Shown here: piece after piece, positions 15,767-25,940 of the stretch | How positions within the stretch are numbered: position 1 is the first letter of the stretch | Layout: every line of letters starts with the position of its first letter | Assembly (NCBI GenBank): GCA_002280855.1 | Contig: NCEU01000005.1 | Coordinates: forward strand, 1-64,000 | DNA: 64,000 nucleotides | DNA from: Sphingomonadales bacterium 32-65-25 | Lineage (GTDB): Bacteria; Pseudomonadota; Alphaproteobacteria; Sphingomonadales; Sphingomonadaceae | Direction of reading: 5' to 3' | Notes under the pieces: generated by a model | What the model saw: only the letters and a program-made list of their open reading frames with translations | Database searches by the model: none | What the model was told of the DNA's origin: nothing | Position numbers and translations under genes: made by a program

Positions 15767-18249
15767 GCCGCAGCGCGCCGTGTCAGCGGGAACGGCTGCG
15801 GCTGGCCAAACAGCCAGCCCTGGGCGAGATCGCAGCCCAGCCGGGTAAGCAACTGGCGCTGGGCGTCATTCTCCACACCTTCAGCCACCACCTGCTTGCC
15901 CATCGAATGCGCCAGATCGATGGTGGCGCGAACCACTTGCTGGTTGCCGGCCGATTCCGAAAGGCGGCCGATGAAACTGCGATCAATCTTGACGATGTTG
16001 GCAGGCACGTCCCGCAGCTGGATCAGGCTGGCATGACCTGTGCCGAAATCATCCAGCGCCACATTCACGCCGGCATCGCGCAGGCATTCCAGCGCCTCGA
16101 TCAGCGCGCCGCCCAGGCCGCTCATCACCACCGATTCCGTCACTTCCACCACCAACGCATGCGGCGGCACACGGTGGCGGGCCAGCTCATCCAGGATGGC
16201 AACGGCAGCGGCCGTGCCCTGTAACTGGCTGCCAACAAAGTTGATCGCCATGGTCAGATCCCTGCCGTCGCTCCGCAGCCTGCCCAGTTGTTCCAGTGCC
16301 GATTTCAACACATGGGCCTGCAACTGGGGCAGCAGCGTTGATTCGCGCAGCACATCGGGGAAATCGCCGGGGGCCAGCAGGCCCAGCCGCGGATGCTGCC
16401 AGCGCAGCAGCGCTTCATAGCCTACAAGCGTGTCATCCAACTGCACGACGCGCTGATAATGCAGCAGGAACTGGTTGCCAGCCAGGCCAACGCGGGCTTC
16501 CGACAACAGGCGGCTGCGCGCTTCGGCTTCATCGGCCATGCTGCTGTCATAACTGCGCCAGCAGCCGCGGCCCGCCGCCTTGGCCCGGTACAGCGCCAGA
16601 TCGGCCTGCTTGAAGATGCGGGCCAGTGCTACGCCCTTGTTTTCCGACGAACTGTGGCCAGCACAGATCGAGATGGTGAGATTATGGCCCGAATGGCGGA
16701 GCGGAACACCGGACGACAGCGCGATCATCTGGCGCACGGCCGACAGGCGTTCGCGCGCCGCGCCGGTCAGCAGGATCACAAACTCGTCACCGCCAACCCG
16801 GGCGATATTGGCTTCGGGGCCGGCCGCTGCTGTCAGCCGTTCTGCCACCGCCACGATCAGCGCATCGCCCGCATCATGGCCGGCCATGTCGTTCGTCTGC
16901 TTCAGGAAATCGATATCGATGGCGATCACGTCGATGCCGGAATTGCGGGTCAGTGGCTGTTCCAGCATGTTCTGGAACAGGGCGCGGTTGCCCAGGCCGG
17001 TGAGCGCATCAGTGGTGGCCACCCGGAACAGCGTATCGCGCTCGGCATCGGCGGCATCGGCATCGCGGCGCAGCTGGCGGAAGCGATCGGCAATGGCCAG
17101 CGACAGCAGCAGCGATTCCCAGCCGACGGCGGCAAAGCCGGCAAGATCGACCAGATCATCCTGCGGCAGCAGGCTGAAGTTGCGGAAGATGCGCAACACC
17201 AGCACGGCCAGCGCCGGCAGCCAACCAGCCAGATAATACCAGATCGCCCGGCTGCCGCGCAGCGCCGCAAAGCCCGAGCCAACCGTGAGCGTGAGCGTGA
17301 CGATGATCAGCGTGATGTTGAGCAGAAGATCGCCCAGCGCGGCTGGAAACAGCGTGTCGAACGCCGCCACCACTGATGCAAGCGCCACGCCCATGCCGGC
17401 AAGCTGGCCAAAATCGATCAGGCGCTGGGGCAACTTGTCCTTCTCGATCAGCGAGAAGAAGAAGGCGGCGCCAGACACCACCATCAGGCCAAGCAGCAGG
17501 TAGAAGGTGCGCACCGCCGCCGGCCCGGCCAAGAACGGGAAGATATTGAGGATCGCGCCCGACCACACCAGCAAATAGCCCAGGCTGCCCGCCAGCCACA
17601 CGACATACCAGCGTTGGAACCCGGTGCGCAGCCAGGTGAGCAGGAACATGTTGTAGACAAAGGCCGAGAACAACATGCCGAGAACCAGGGCGACCTGCAC
17701 CGTCCAGCGCAGCACATGCGATTCATGGCCGGCGGCATCCATCGCCTTGATGGTGCGCAGCAGGCCCGGCCCGTCCATGTTGCGATAGCCGATCTGGATG
17801 GCCGTCACATCAGGGCCCGCAACCGGAATCTGGAAGCGCAGATTATTGCCCATTGTCCAGTTGCGGCTGAGTTCGAACTGGCCACGGCGGATCACCGCCA
17901 CGCCGCCTTCATGCACCACCCGAATTTCGATGGCGGTAAAGCGGACATTGTCGATCACCAGGTTCCAGCCCACCGGCATGCGCTGCAGCCGGGCAGGATC
18001 AACGGCAAACCAGGTCCATTTGCTGGGCATGTCCTTGCCCGAACCCGGTGCAATGGGGGTGATGCAGCTGTTGCCCTGGCAGGTCGGAACTTGCCGGTAC
18101 GCAAGTTGCACGTTCTCAGCTCGCGCTGGTGCCACCCATAGCGCGAAGAACAGCCCCACCACCAATACGATCAGACCCCAAGATCGTTTGGTGAAGGGGG
18201 CCAGGCGGCTCATCAGAGCCGATGTCGGTCTGCTGCCTTGTCGCAACAT
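15763..18249 (-). CDS. Membrane GGDEF-EAL protein (7TMR-DISM type)
   Basis: The 828-residue protein has a signal sequence, a periplasmic domain (to about residue 190), about seven transmembrane helices (200-390), a GGDEF domain (about 410-560) and an EAL domain (about 575-820). Both catalytic motifs look intact: ARVGGDEFVIL, and YEALLRW with NFVGSQ, EVTESVV, LDDFGTGHASL, KIDRSF and VVAEGVEND. The RxxD inhibitory site is absent before GGDEF. It may make or degrade cyclic di-GMP in response to an extracytoplasmic cue. ATG 18249 has AAAGGA upstream. It is convergent with nadB, and the two stop codons share CTAG. Confidence 0.92.
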   Translation of the reverse strand: MLRQGSRPTSALMSRLAPFTKRSWGLIVLVVGLFFALWVAPARAENVQLAYRQVPTCQGNSCITPIAPGSGKDMPSKWTWFAVDPARLQRMPVGWNLVIDNVRFTAIEIRVVHEGGVAVIRRGQFELSRNWTMGNNLRFQIPVAGPDVTAIQIGYRNMDGPGLLRTIKAMDAAGHESHVLRWTVQVALVLGMLFSAFVYNMFLLTWLRTGFQRWYVVWLAGSLGYLLVWSGAILNIFPFLAGPAAVRTFYLLLGLMVVSGAAFFFSLIEKDKLPQRLIDFGQLAGMGVALASVVAAFDTLFPAALGDLLLNITLIIVTLTLTVGSGFAALRGSRAIWYYLAGWLPALAVLVLRIFRNFSLLPQDDLVDLAGFAAVGWESLLLSLAIADRFRQLRRDADAADAERDTLFRVATTDALTGLGNRALFQNMLEQPLTRNSGIDVIAIDIDFLKQTNDMAGHDAGDALIVAVAERLTAAAGPEANIARVGGDEFVILLTGAARERLSAVRQMIALSSGVPLRHSGHNLTISICAGHSSSENKGVALARIFKQADLALYRAKAAGRGCWRSYDSSMADEAEARSRLLSEARVGLAGNQFLLHYQRVVQLDDTLVGYEALLRWQHPRLGLLAPGDFPDVLRESTLLPQLQAHVLKSALEQLGRLRSDGRDLTMAINFVGSQLQGTAAAVAILDELARHRVPPHALVVEVTESVVMSGLGGALIEALECLRDAGVNVALDDFGTGHASLIQLRDVPANIVKIDRSFIGRLSESAGNQQVVRATIDLAHSMGKQVVAEGVENDAQRQLLTRLGCDLAQGWLFGQPQPFPLTRRAAA

Positions 18250-18367
18250 TCCGTCCTTTGCTTACCCCTCGTAAGAGACAAACATACGGGAGAAGCCGTT
18301 TAGGAACCATTACCGCCTCGTTCTGATGGCGGCTATTGAGGGTAAAACCCAGACAATTCAGTCCGAA

Positions 18368-19795
18368 TCAGCGCATTAACTGGCGAACATCGACCAGATG
18401 CCCCGAAATAGCCGCCGCTGCTGCCATCGCGGGCGACAACAAGTGCGTGCGCGCACCCGGGCCCTGCCGGCCAACGAAATTGCGATTCGAGGTGCTGGCA
18501 CAGCGCTCGCCGGCCGGCACCTGATCGGGGTTCATGCCCAGGCACATGGAACAGCCCGGCTCGCGCCATTCGAAGCCGGCATCAATGAAGATGCGGTCCA
18601 ACCCTTCGGCTTCGGCCTGGCGCTTCACAAGGCCGGAACCCGGTACCACCAGCGCCTGGCGCACGTTGCCCGCCACCTTGCGGCCGCGCACCACATCGGC
18701 GGCCACGCGCAGATCCTCGATGCGGCTGTTGGTGCAGCTGCCGATGAAGATATTTTCCACGGCCACATCTTCCATGCGGGTGCCAGGGGCAAGGCCCATG
18801 TAATCGAGGCTCTTCTGCGCCGCCGCGCGCTTGCCGGCATCGGCAAAGCTGGCCGGATCGGGCACCACATCGGTGATGGCCACCACGTCATCCGGGCTGG
18901 TACCCCAGGTGACGAGCGGGGCAATGGCGCTGCCGTCGATGGTGATGCGCTTGTCATACGTCGCGCCCGGATCGGTTTTCAGCGTCTTCCACCAGGCCAG
19001 CGCCGCCTCCCACGCGTCACCTTGGGGTGCGCGCGGACGACCTTCAACATAGGCGAAGGTCTTTTCATCCGGCGCGATCAGGCCGGCGCGGGCGCCGGCT
19101 TCGATGGCCATGTTGCACAGCGTCATCCGCCCTTCCATGGAGAGCGCCTCGATCACCGGCCCGGTATATTCGATGACATGGCCGGCACCGCCGCCCGAAC
19201 CCAGCACGCCGCACACGGCCAGCGCGACATCCTTGGCGGAGACGGAGAAGCCCAGTTCGCCCGTGACATGCACCTGCAGCGATTTGGACTGGCGCAACAG
19301 CAGCGTTTGCGTCGCAAACACATGCTCCACTTCCGACGTGCCGATGCCGAAAGCCAGCGCGCCGAAGGCACCGTGGGTGGCGGTGTGGCTGTCTCCACAG
19401 ACCATGGTGACACCGGGCAGCGTGAAGCCTTGTTCCGGGCCGATGACGTGGACGATGCCCTGTTCCGGTGCATCGATGTTATAGAGCTCGACGCCGAAAT
19501 CGGCGCAGTTCTGCACCAGCGCGTCGAGTTGTGCCTTCGACATCGGATCGAGGATCGGCAACCGGCGATCCGTGGTGGGCACGTTGTGATCGGGCACCGC
19601 GAGCGTCAGATCGGGCCGGCGCAGGGTGCGGCCGGCGATGCGTAGCGCCTCAAACGCCTGCGGGGTGGTCACTTCGTGGATGAGGTGACGATCGATGAAG
19701 ATCAGCGCGGTGCCGTCATCAAGCGACTGGACAACATGATCGTCCCAGATCTTCTGGTAGAGGGTTCGCGTGGTGCTGAGCGTGGGCATCGTCAT
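18368..19795 (-). CDS. leuC: 3-isopropylmalate dehydratase large subunit
   Basis: LeuC with LeuD isomerises 2- to 3-isopropylmalate in leucine synthesis. The 475-residue protein has [20 protein letters not shown], the cluster cysteines in [10 protein letters not shown] and [12 protein letters not shown], and the C-terminal [16 protein letters not shown]. The start MTMPTL at 19795 (or 19789) follows the usual N-terminus; neither has a clear ribosome binding site. leuD is not downstream: a membrane GGDEF-EAL gene occupies that place, about 118 bp away. The gene is divergent from the DUF4239-like gene at 19927. Confidence 0.94.
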   Translation of the reverse strand: MTMPTLSTTRTLYQKIWDDHVVQSLDDGTALIFIDRHLIHEVTTPQAFEALRIAGRTLRRPDLTLAVPDHNVPTTDRRLPILDPMSKAQLDALVQNCADFGVELYNIDAPEQGIVHVIGPEQGFTLPGVTMVCGDSHTATHGAFGALAFGIGTSEVEHVFATQTLLLRQSKSLQVHVTGELGFSVSAKDVALAVCGVLGSGGGAGHVIEYTGPVIEALSMEGRMTLCNMAIEAGARAGLIAPDEKTFAYVEGRPRAPQGDAWEAALAWWKTLKTDPGATYDKRITIDGSAIAPLVTWGTSPDDVVAITDVVPDPASFADAGKRAAAQKSLDYMGLAPGTRMEDVAVENIFIGSCTNSRIEDLRVAADVVRGRKVAGNVRQALVVPGSGLVKRQAEAEGLDRIFIDAGFEWREPGCSMCLGMNPDQVPAGERCASTSNRNFVGRQGPGARTHLLSPAMAAAAAISGHLVDVRQLMR

Positions 19796-19926
19796 GCGTT
19801 GGGGCTTTGCCAAGCAGCACGTACAAAATCCAGCAGCAAATGACCCGCAATTGCCGTGCAAGTGCGCTGATGAACCGATGGTGCCGGGACTGGCAATCGC
19901 CAGCGCAACCCCTAAGATGACGATCC

Positions 19927-20715
19927 ATGTACGATATGGTTGATGAGCTTCCCGTATTGGTGATCGCGCTGCTACTGCTGGTCGTCGGCGCGATGGCGAT
20001 GCTGGCTGGGCGCACCGCACGAAACCAGATGGGAGCGTCGGCAGGCGAAACGCTTTATGCCACCACGGCCACGATCAGTCTTTTCACTTTGCTCGTCGGT
20101 TTCACCTTTTCGGTCGCGCTGAACCGCTATGACACGCGGCGCGATCTGGTCGTTGAAGAGACCGCGGGTTGCTTTGCACTCTGGCAACGGCTGCAACTGC
20201 AACCAGCCCCCTATCGCGCCGAAATGGCGGCCACCATGCGCGCCTATGTCGATGCGCGGCTGGCGTGGGCCAACCGCGGGCGCGAGACCGACCGTGACAG
20301 GCCGGGCGATTCCGCCAGCGACGCCCTTATGGAACGAATGTGGAATCTGTCGCGGGCCGCCGGCGGCGATGGCGCCCGTCTGCGGCTGATGGCCGACAGC
20401 CTGAGCAGGGTCGATGATGCCGCCTGGCGCCGGGAAGCCATGGCGCGGGAACATATTCCGCTGCCGGTGATCGATGCACTGCTGCTGTTCCTGTTGCTGT
20501 CAGCGGTTTCGCTGGGCTATTCGGGCAGCGGCGATGGCCGGCTCGCACGGTTGCCGCACCTGCTGTTCCTTGGCTTGGCAACTGGCGCCGTGATGCTGGT
20601 TCTGGATCTGGATCGACCGCGATCGGGATTGGTGATGGTAAATCAGGTGCCGATGCGCGAGTTAGCAGGGTTCATGGCGCGAGACATGGCCATCGATCAG
20701 ACACTGCGCCCGTAG
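19927..20715 (+). CDS. DUF4239-like (bestrophin-like) membrane protein
   Basis: This 262-residue protein has two N-terminal hydrophobic helices (about 8-28 and 48-66), a soluble middle of about 110 residues, and two C-terminal helices (about 179-196 and 208-222). The segment [20 protein letters not shown] followed by [11 protein letters not shown] is the part conserved in DUF4239 proteins. Function is unknown; bestrophin-like annotation does not imply a proven channel here. It converges with the aminotransferase gene, with a two-base gap. Confidence 0.7.
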   Translation: MYDMVDELPVLVIALLLLVVGAMAMLAGRTARNQMGASAGETLYATTATISLFTLLVGFTFSVALNRYDTRRDLVVEETAGCFALWQRLQLQPAPYRAEMAATMRAYVDARLAWANRGRETDRDRPGDSASDALMERMWNLSRAAGGDGARLRLMADSLSRVDDAAWRREAMAREHIPLPVIDALLLFLLLSAVSLGYSGSGDGRLARLPHLLFLGLATGAVMLVLDLDRPRSGLVMVNQVPMRELAGFMARDMAIDQTLRP

Positions 20716-20717
20716 CC

Positions 20718-21965
20718 TCAGCAGGCAATCCCTGCCAACGCAACCAGCAGCGCATCCACCTCATCCAGCGTGTTGTAGTGGGTGAAGCCGACCCGCACGG
20801 CGCCGCGATCCCGCAGGCCCAGCACGCCGGCCGGTTCCCAAGCGTAATAATAACCATTCCACACGAAGATGTTGCGGGCGGCGAGATCGGCCGCGATGGC
20901 ATCGGCACTGTGGCCTGCGATCTCGAACGTGAAGGTCGCCACCCGCTCGTGGAGACGGTTGGCGTTGGCAATGCCGTGCAGTGTCACGCCCGGCACCGTG
21001 GCGATGCCGGTGAGGAAGCGCCGCATCAATTCGGTCTCGTGCGCCTGCGCCGCTGCCAGGCCGGCCACAAGCCGCTGGCGCAGTGATGCATCACCGCTGA
21101 CCGTGCCCGCAGCAATTCCCAGCCACGCCATATGCTCGATGGCCGCCGTGGTGCCGGCCATGGCCTCGAAACTCGGCGTGCCGGGCATCAGCCGCGTCGG
21201 CATCGCATCGACCGACGGGCGGACTTTCAAGGGCCGGATCAGCCCCTGCAAGCGATGGGAGATGTACATGATGCCAAGGTGCGGCCCGAAGAATTTATAG
21301 GCCGATGCCGCCATCAGATCGCAGCCGATGGCCTGCACATCCAATGCGATATGCGGGGCAGACTGCACGGCATCGACAATGCTCACCGCGCCCACGGCGC
21401 GCGCGGCGGCGCAGACGGCGGTAACATCGTTGATGGTGCCGAGGAAGTTGCTGGCATGACCCACGGCAACGGCGCGGGTGCGTGCGTCGATCAGATCGGG
21501 CAGCGTTTCCAGTTTCAGCGCGAACGTCTCGCGATCCCACTCGATGAAGCGCACCTCCACCCCGCGCGCTTCAGCCGCCTGCAACCAGGGCGAGACATTG
21601 GCATCATGATCCATGCGGGTGAGCAGGATATTGTCGCCGGCCTGCCAGTTGGCGGCAATCAGCGGCGCCATCTGGAAGAACAGGCTGGTGGTGTTGAGGC
21701 CGAAGATCACTTCATCTTCGGCACAATTGAAGCAGGCCGCGGCGGCGGCGAGCGCCGCATCGACGATGGCGCCGGTCGCTACAGACGTGCGGAAGGTGCC
21801 GCCATCATTGGCGCAGGCGGCGATCATGGTGTGGCTCATCGCCTCCACGACCCGGCCCGCGACCTGGGTGCCGGCCGGCGCATCGAGATAGAGGCGCGGG
21901 AGCCCATCGTCGGCAAGGGCCAGCGCCGGGAAGGCGGCGCGCACGTTGTCCATCGGCAATGTCAT
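20718..21965 (-). CDS. Cysteine desulfurase-like protein (class V aminotransferase, TIGR01976 type)
   Basis: This 415-residue PLP enzyme belongs to the class V aminotransferase fold. Characteristic parts are LYLDAPAGTQVAGRV, NDGGTFRTS, DEVIFGLNTTSL, MDHDANVSPWLQAAE, and the PLP-lysine segment AASAYKFFGPHLGIMY. This pattern fits the VC1184 subgroup, called cysteine desulfurase-like, which is not IscS or SufS. The reaction is not established. The ergothioneine lyase EgtE is also a class V-related enzyme, but the two loci are far apart and I do not claim that role. It follows the thioredoxin-fold gene by 27 bp. Confidence 0.86.
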   Translation of the reverse strand: MTLPMDNVRAAFPALALADDGLPRLYLDAPAGTQVAGRVVEAMSHTMIAACANDGGTFRTSVATGAIVDAALAAAAACFNCAEDEVIFGLNTTSLFFQMAPLIAANWQAGDNILLTRMDHDANVSPWLQAAEARGVEVRFIEWDRETFALKLETLPDLIDARTRAVAVGHASNFLGTINDVTAVCAAARAVGAVSIVDAVQSAPHIALDVQAIGCDLMAASAYKFFGPHLGIMYISHRLQGLIRPLKVRPSVDAMPTRLMPGTPSFEAMAGTTAAIEHMAWLGIAAGTVSGDASLRQRLVAGLAAAQAHETELMRRFLTGIATVPGVTLHGIANANRLHERVATFTFEIAGHSADAIAADLAARNIFVWNGYYYAWEPAGVLGLRDRGAVRVGFTHYNTLDEVDALLVALAGIAC

Positions 21966-21992
21966 GTTTGTCCCCCGCCTGTTGCGGGAGGT

Positions 21993-22535
21993 TTATTGGC
22001 CCAGCGCGTCGACGGCGGCAAGCACCGCTTCGGGTTGCGGGCGCTGGCGGTAATTGGCCTCCATCAGCCGGGCGCGGATCACGCCCTTCTTGTCGATCAC
22101 ATAGACCGCCGGCAGTGGCACCCCACGGGCGCGATTACCGGGCGGGTAGGCCGGATCGCGCAACTGCCAGCGATCGATAACCTTCGACTGCGGATCCGAT
22201 AGCAGCGGCCAGGCCACCTTGCGCTCGGCAGCGAACTTGGCGAGCACGGCTGGATCGTCATACGACAGCCCAACCAGTGCGTAACCGCGACTGTTCAGCC
22301 CCGCCGCCGCACTCTCGTTCATGGCGATCAACTGCGCCTTGCAGAACGGGCACCACGATGCCGAGCGGAAGAACATCAGCACCGTGCCCTTGCGGCCGGC
22401 GAGTTGCTTCAGCGTCCGGGTTTTGCCCGCAATGTCGGCACCTGAAACTGCGGGCGCTTTGTCTCCTACGGCGGGAAAGGCGACGACCGGCGCTGCGATG
22501 ACGGAAAGGGCGATGAATGCGGGGAGAATGCGCAT
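21993..22535 (-). CDS. Exported peroxiredoxin/thioredoxin-fold protein (AhpC/TSA)
   Basis: The 180-residue protein has a signal peptide (MRILPAFIALSVIAAPVVA) and a redoxin domain with FFRSASWCPFCKAQL, a CPFC redox pair, followed by PLLSDPQSKVIDRW and AVYVIDKKGVIR. It is probably an exported thiol peroxidase or disulfide oxidoreductase. It sits 39 bp after ruvB on the same strand and before the class V aminotransferase gene. Confidence 0.85.
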   Translation of the reverse strand: MRILPAFIALSVIAAPVVAFPAVGDKAPAVSGADIAGKTRTLKQLAGRKGTVLMFFRSASWCPFCKAQLIAMNESAAAGLNSRGYALVGLSYDDPAVLAKFAAERKVAWPLLSDPQSKVIDRWQLRDPAYPPGNRARGVPLPAVYVIDKKGVIRARLMEANYRQRPQPEAVLAAVDALGQ

Positions 22536-22574
22536 GGAAAGTCTTTCGCATGGCAGCCGGCAAAGGTTGCAGCC

Positions 22575-23597
22575 CTATTCCTCATCAAGCAGCGGCAGTT
22601 GCACCTGATCGGCCGGCGGCAGCAGCCCCAGATGCTTCCAGGCCGGGCCGTTGAGCATGCGGCCGCGGGCGGTGCGGGCGATCAGGCCCTGTTGGATCAG
22701 GAAGGGCTCGATCACGTCTTCCACCGTGTCGCGCGCTTCCGACAGGCCGGCGGCGAGCGTTTCAATGCCGACCGGGCCACCGCGATAGATATCGGCGATC
22801 ATCATCAGGTAACGCCGGTCCATCGCGTCGAGGCCGAGGCGATCGACTTCCAGCCGGCTGAGCGAGGCGTCAGCCATGCGGGCGGTGACTTCGGTCTGGC
22901 CGGCGGCAGCCGCGAAATCGCGCACACGGCGCAGCAGCCTGCCGGCGATGCGCGGCGTGCCACGGGCGCGGGCGGCAATCTCGCGCGCCGCATCGGCGGT
23001 AAGCGGCAGTTCGAGCAGCCGCGCGGCGCGGGTGACGACCTGTTCCAGTTCATCGATGGAGTAGAAATTGAGGCGCAGCGGGATACCGAAACGATCGCGC
23101 AGCGGTGTCGTCAACAGGCCGGCACGGGTGGTGGCGCCGACCAGCGTGAACGCCGGCAGATCGATGCGCACGCTGCGCGCCGACGGGCCTTCGCCGATCA
23201 TGATATCCAGGACCCGGTCTTCCATGGCGGGATAGAGAATTTCCTCCACCGCCGGGGACATGCGGTGGATTTCATCGATGAACAGCACGTCATGCGGTTC
23301 GAGATTGGTCAGGATGGCCGCGAGATCGCCGGCCTTGGCGATGACCGGGCCCGATGTTGCGCGGAAACCGACGCCCAGTTCGCGCGCCACGATCTGCGCC
23401 AGCGTCGTCTTGCCCAGGCCCGGCGGGCCGTGCAGCAGCACATGGTCCATCGCCTCGCCGCGCGATCGGGCGGCGGCAATGAACACCCCAAGATTTTCGC
23501 GCAAGCCCTGCTGACCGATGAACTCGTCCAGCCCCTTGGGCCGCAGCGCGGCATCGATGTCGTCGGGGCGACGTTGCGGGGTGAGATCGGCGGTCAT
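22575..23597 (-). CDS. ruvB: Holliday junction DNA helicase RuvB
   Basis: This AAA+ motor of 340 residues drives branch migration with RuvA. It has Walker [15 protein letters not shown], Walker [12 protein letters not shown], sensor/arginine-finger segments [19 protein letters not shown], and the winged helix C-terminus with [13 protein letters not shown]. Length is as expected. The gene lies 15 bp after ruvA, forming ruvCAB in standard order. Confidence 0.97.
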   Translation of the reverse strand: MTADLTPQRRPDDIDAALRPKGLDEFIGQQGLRENLGVFIAAARSRGEAMDHVLLHGPPGLGKTTLAQIVARELGVGFRATSGPVIAKAGDLAAILTNLEPHDVLFIDEIHRMSPAVEEILYPAMEDRVLDIMIGEGPSARSVRIDLPAFTLVGATTRAGLLTTPLRDRFGIPLRLNFYSIDELEQVVTRAARLLELPLTADAAREIAARARGTPRIAGRLLRRVRDFAAAAGQTEVTARMADASLSRLEVDRLGLDAMDRRYLMMIADIYRGGPVGIETLAAGLSEARDTVEDVIEPFLIQQGLIARTARGRMLNGPAWKHLGLLPPADQVQLPLLDEE

Positions 23598-23612
23598 TCG
23601 GGTGGGCGTTCC

Positions 23613-24209
23613 TTACCGCACACTTTTCTTCAGCGCCACTCGCACCACGTCATTCAGGGCCGCCCCCTCGCCCAATTCAGCCAGCGCTTCAGAAACCGCA
23701 CGGCTGGCGTCCATGGGCCTGAAACCCAGCGCGGCGAGCGCCGAGACGGCATCCTCCACGACGCGCGCGCCGGCCGTCACCGGCAAGGGCGCACCGGCAG
23801 CCATCGCGACGCCGCCCAGCTTGCCCTTCAGTTCGTTGGCGATGCGGGCGGCGAGTTTGGGGCCGACTCCGTTGGCACGGGCCAGCGATGCGGAATCACC
23901 CGCTGCGACCGCATGCGCGACCTGATCGGGCGTAAGCACAGAGAGAATGTTGAGCGCCACCCGGCCGCCAACGCCCTGCACCGTGATCAGCGCCCGGAAG
24001 GCAGCGAGTTCGGATTCGGAAACACAGCCGAACAGAGTGATGGCGTCTTCCCGCACCTGCGTTTCGATGTGGAGCGCCACCGGCTGCCCCACCGAAAGCG
24101 AAGCCAGCATGCGAGTGGAGGCCTGCACCAGATAGCCGACGCCGTTCACATCGACGATCACGCTATCGGCCGAAACGCTGTCGACCAATCCCTTGAGCCG
24201 CGCGATCAC
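23613..24209 (-). CDS. ruvA: Holliday junction DNA helicase RuvA
   Basis: RuvA (198 residues) binds the four-way junction and recruits RuvB. The N-terminus IARLKGLVDSVSADSVIVDV is the OB-fold, followed by the HhH segments (FRALITVQGVGGRVALNILS and ANGVGPKLAARIANELK) and a C-terminal RuvB-binding domain. Start is GTG at 24209, which overlaps the ruvC stop as GTGA; the longer frame to 24425 lies within ruvC and is not the start. Confidence 0.95.
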   Translation of the reverse strand: MIARLKGLVDSVSADSVIVDVNGVGYLVQASTRMLASLSVGQPVALHIETQVREDAITLFGCVSESELAAFRALITVQGVGGRVALNILSVLTPDQVAHAVAAGDSASLARANGVGPKLAARIANELKGKLGGVAMAAGAPLPVTAGARVVEDAVSALAALGFRPMDASRAVSEALAELGEGAALNDVVRVALKKSVR

Positions 24210-24697
24210 AGCAGGCCCTTTCGCAAACTGGCGCCCAGATGCGCGTGAGCAATCGCCACGGCGAGCGCGTCGGCCGCATCGGCCCCCACCACTTTCACGC
24301 CTGGCAGCAACCGTTCCACCATCGCCTGCACCTGATCCTTGCTGGCACTGCCCACCCCGGTCAGCGCCTTCTTCACCAGCCTTGTGGCATATTCTGCCAC
24401 GGGCAGGCCAGCACGCGCCGAACATAGCAGCACGACGCCGCGCGCCTGCCCCAGTTTCAGCGTCGATTGCGGATTGGCGTTGACGAACACCTCCTCCACG
24501 GCGGCTTCGGTAACGGCATGTTCGGCGATTACTGCCATCAGGCCATCGTGCAGCGTCACCAACCGCTCCGCCAACGGGGCCGCGGCGGAGGTCTTCACGG
24601 TGCCGTGGGCGATGTGGCGCAGGCGATTGCCCTCAGCCACGATCACGCCCCACCCCGTCGCCGCCAAACCGGGATCGAGGCCGAGGATCAGCCTCAC
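24206..24697 (-). CDS. ruvC: Crossover junction endodeoxyribonuclease RuvC
   Basis: RuvC (163 residues) cleaves Holliday junctions. The catalytic acidic residues are in LGLDPGLAATGWG, AAVEEVFVNAN, and the C-terminal VVGADAADALAVAIAHAH. Start is GTG at 24697, overlapping the stop of the preceding gene as GTGA; the ORF upstream to 24826 is not needed. RuvA follows with another GTGA overlap. Confidence 0.95.
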   Translation of the reverse strand: MRLILGLDPGLAATGWGVIVAEGNRLRHIAHGTVKTSAAAPLAERLVTLHDGLMAVIAEHAVTEAAVEEVFVNANPQSTLKLGQARGVVLLCSARAGLPVAEYATRLVKKALTGVGSASKDQVQAMVERLLPGVKVVGADAADALAVAIAHAHLGASLRKGLL

Positions 24698-25140
24698 GGT
24701 TTGCCGGGCGCTCCGTTGGACAGCGTCACGAACGTTTCGCTGCGCAGTTTCCAGCCCGTGGGCGTGGGCACCCACACCGCCAGATATTCGCCACTGAACC
24801 GGCCCGAAAGGCTGCCACCTGACCAATGACCGCGTTCCATCGCGCGCAGCGGCGGGACGGCCACCGTGACCACGTCGGGTGTGCGCACGAAGCCGAGGAA
24901 GCCCGGCGTCTTGAAGGCGCGGGCAAAATAATCGGTCATGCCGTCGGCGCCGATAATGGCTTCGCCGCCGGTGCCGGCAATGCCGACATAGCCTTCACCC
25001 AGCGCGGCGCGCACGCCAGCGGCATCGCGGGCGGCGATCGCGGCGTTGTAGGCAGCGCGCGCGGCCTTGATATCGGCAACAGGATCAGCAGCGGCAGGCG
25101 TGGCCATGATCATAGCGAGCGCAGCCAGCCCCAGTTTCAC
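24694..25140 (-). CDS. Exported NTF2-like (DUF4440-type) protein
   Basis: The 148-residue protein starts with a signal peptide ([18 protein letters not shown]) at a GTG codon (25140) that overlaps the yebC stop as GTGA. The mature part, with [33 protein letters not shown] and a C-terminal [20 protein letters not shown], fits the SnoaL/DUF4440 fold of small cone-shaped domains. The function is unknown. It is embedded between yebC and ruvC, with overlaps at both ends, which is unusual: yebC-ruvC are normally adjacent. Confidence 0.78.
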   Translation of the reverse strand: MKLGLAALAMIMATPAAADPVADIKAARAAYNAAIAARDAAGVRAALGEGYVGIAGTGGEAIIGADGMTDYFARAFKTPGFLGFVRTPDVVTVAVPPLRAMERGHWSGGSLSGRFSGEYLAVWVPTPTGWKLRSETFVTLSNGAPGKP

Positions 25141-25877
25141 AGACCGGCCATCACGTCGTCGGGCACGTCATAATTGCCCCACACGGTCTGCACGTCGTCA
25201 TCATCGTCCAGCACGTCGATCAGCTTCATCAACTGCGCCGCATCGTCAGCGCCAACAGTGACCATCGTGCCCGGCTTCCATGCCAGCTTCGCCTGGCCGC
25301 TGTCGCCCAGCACCGGCTCCAGCGCGCGGGCGACGTCGTGCAGATTTTCGATGCTGCACCAGATCTCGTGGCCGTCTTCGGTCGATTGCACATCGTCGGC
25401 GCCGGCTTCCAGCGCGGCTTCGAACACGGCATCGGCGCTGCCGGCGCTGGCCGGATAGGCGATCAGGCCAAGCCGTTCAAAGCCATGGCTCACGCTGCCC
25501 GACGCGCCCAGGTTGCCGCCATTCTTGGCCATGGCGGTGCGCACGTTGGTTGCGGTGCGGTTGCGATTGTCTGTGAGGGATTCGATGATCAGCGACACGC
25601 CGCCGGGGCCGAAGCCTTCATAGCGCACTTCTTCATAATTCGCGATGTCACCACCCTGCGACTTGTCGATGGCGCGCTGGATATTGTCTTTCGGCATGCC
25701 TTCCACGCGGGCAGCGACCACGGCGGCGCGCAGGCGCGGGTTGTTGGCCGGATCGGGCATACCCATCTTGGCCGCCACGGTGATTTCGCGGGAAAGCTTT
25801 GAAAACAAGGCGCTGCGCTTTTTATCCTGCGCGCCCTTGCGGTGCATGATGTTCTTGAATTTGCTGTGGCCGGCCAT
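25137..25877 (-). CDS. YebC/PmpR family translational or transcriptional regulator
   Basis: This 246-residue TACO1-type protein has the family start [20 protein letters not shown] and [31 protein letters not shown], and a [15 protein letters not shown]-terminus. YebC proteins relieve ribosome stalling or regulate transcription, and the gene typically precedes ruvCAB, as here. ATG at 25877 is chosen; an ATG two codons upstream is possible. It overlaps the next gene by GTGA. Confidence 0.95.
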   Translation of the reverse strand: MAGHSKFKNIMHRKGAQDKKRSALFSKLSREITVAAKMGMPDPANNPRLRAAVVAARVEGMPKDNIQRAIDKSQGGDIANYEEVRYEGFGPGGVSLIIESLTDNRNRTATNVRTAMAKNGGNLGASGSVSHGFERLGLIAYPASAGSADAVFEAALEAGADDVQSTEDGHEIWCSIENLHDVARALEPVLGDSGQAKLAWKPGTMVTVGADDAAQLMKLIDVLDDDDDVQTVWGNYDVPDDVMAGL

Positions 25878-25940
25878 GATCATTCAACTGGTTGGAAACG
25901 GGATGGTTGCGGCCTTAGCAACCCGCCCGCAAAACGGCAA

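Noticed and set aside
20718-21965. EgtE, the ergothioneine lyase
   Set aside because: The class V fold is shared, but the protein has the features of the cysteine-desulfurase-like group, and the gene is 17 kb from egtBD.
22599-24248. A 549-codon plus-strand frame over ruvB and ruvA
   Set aside because: It is antisense to two fully conserved genes.
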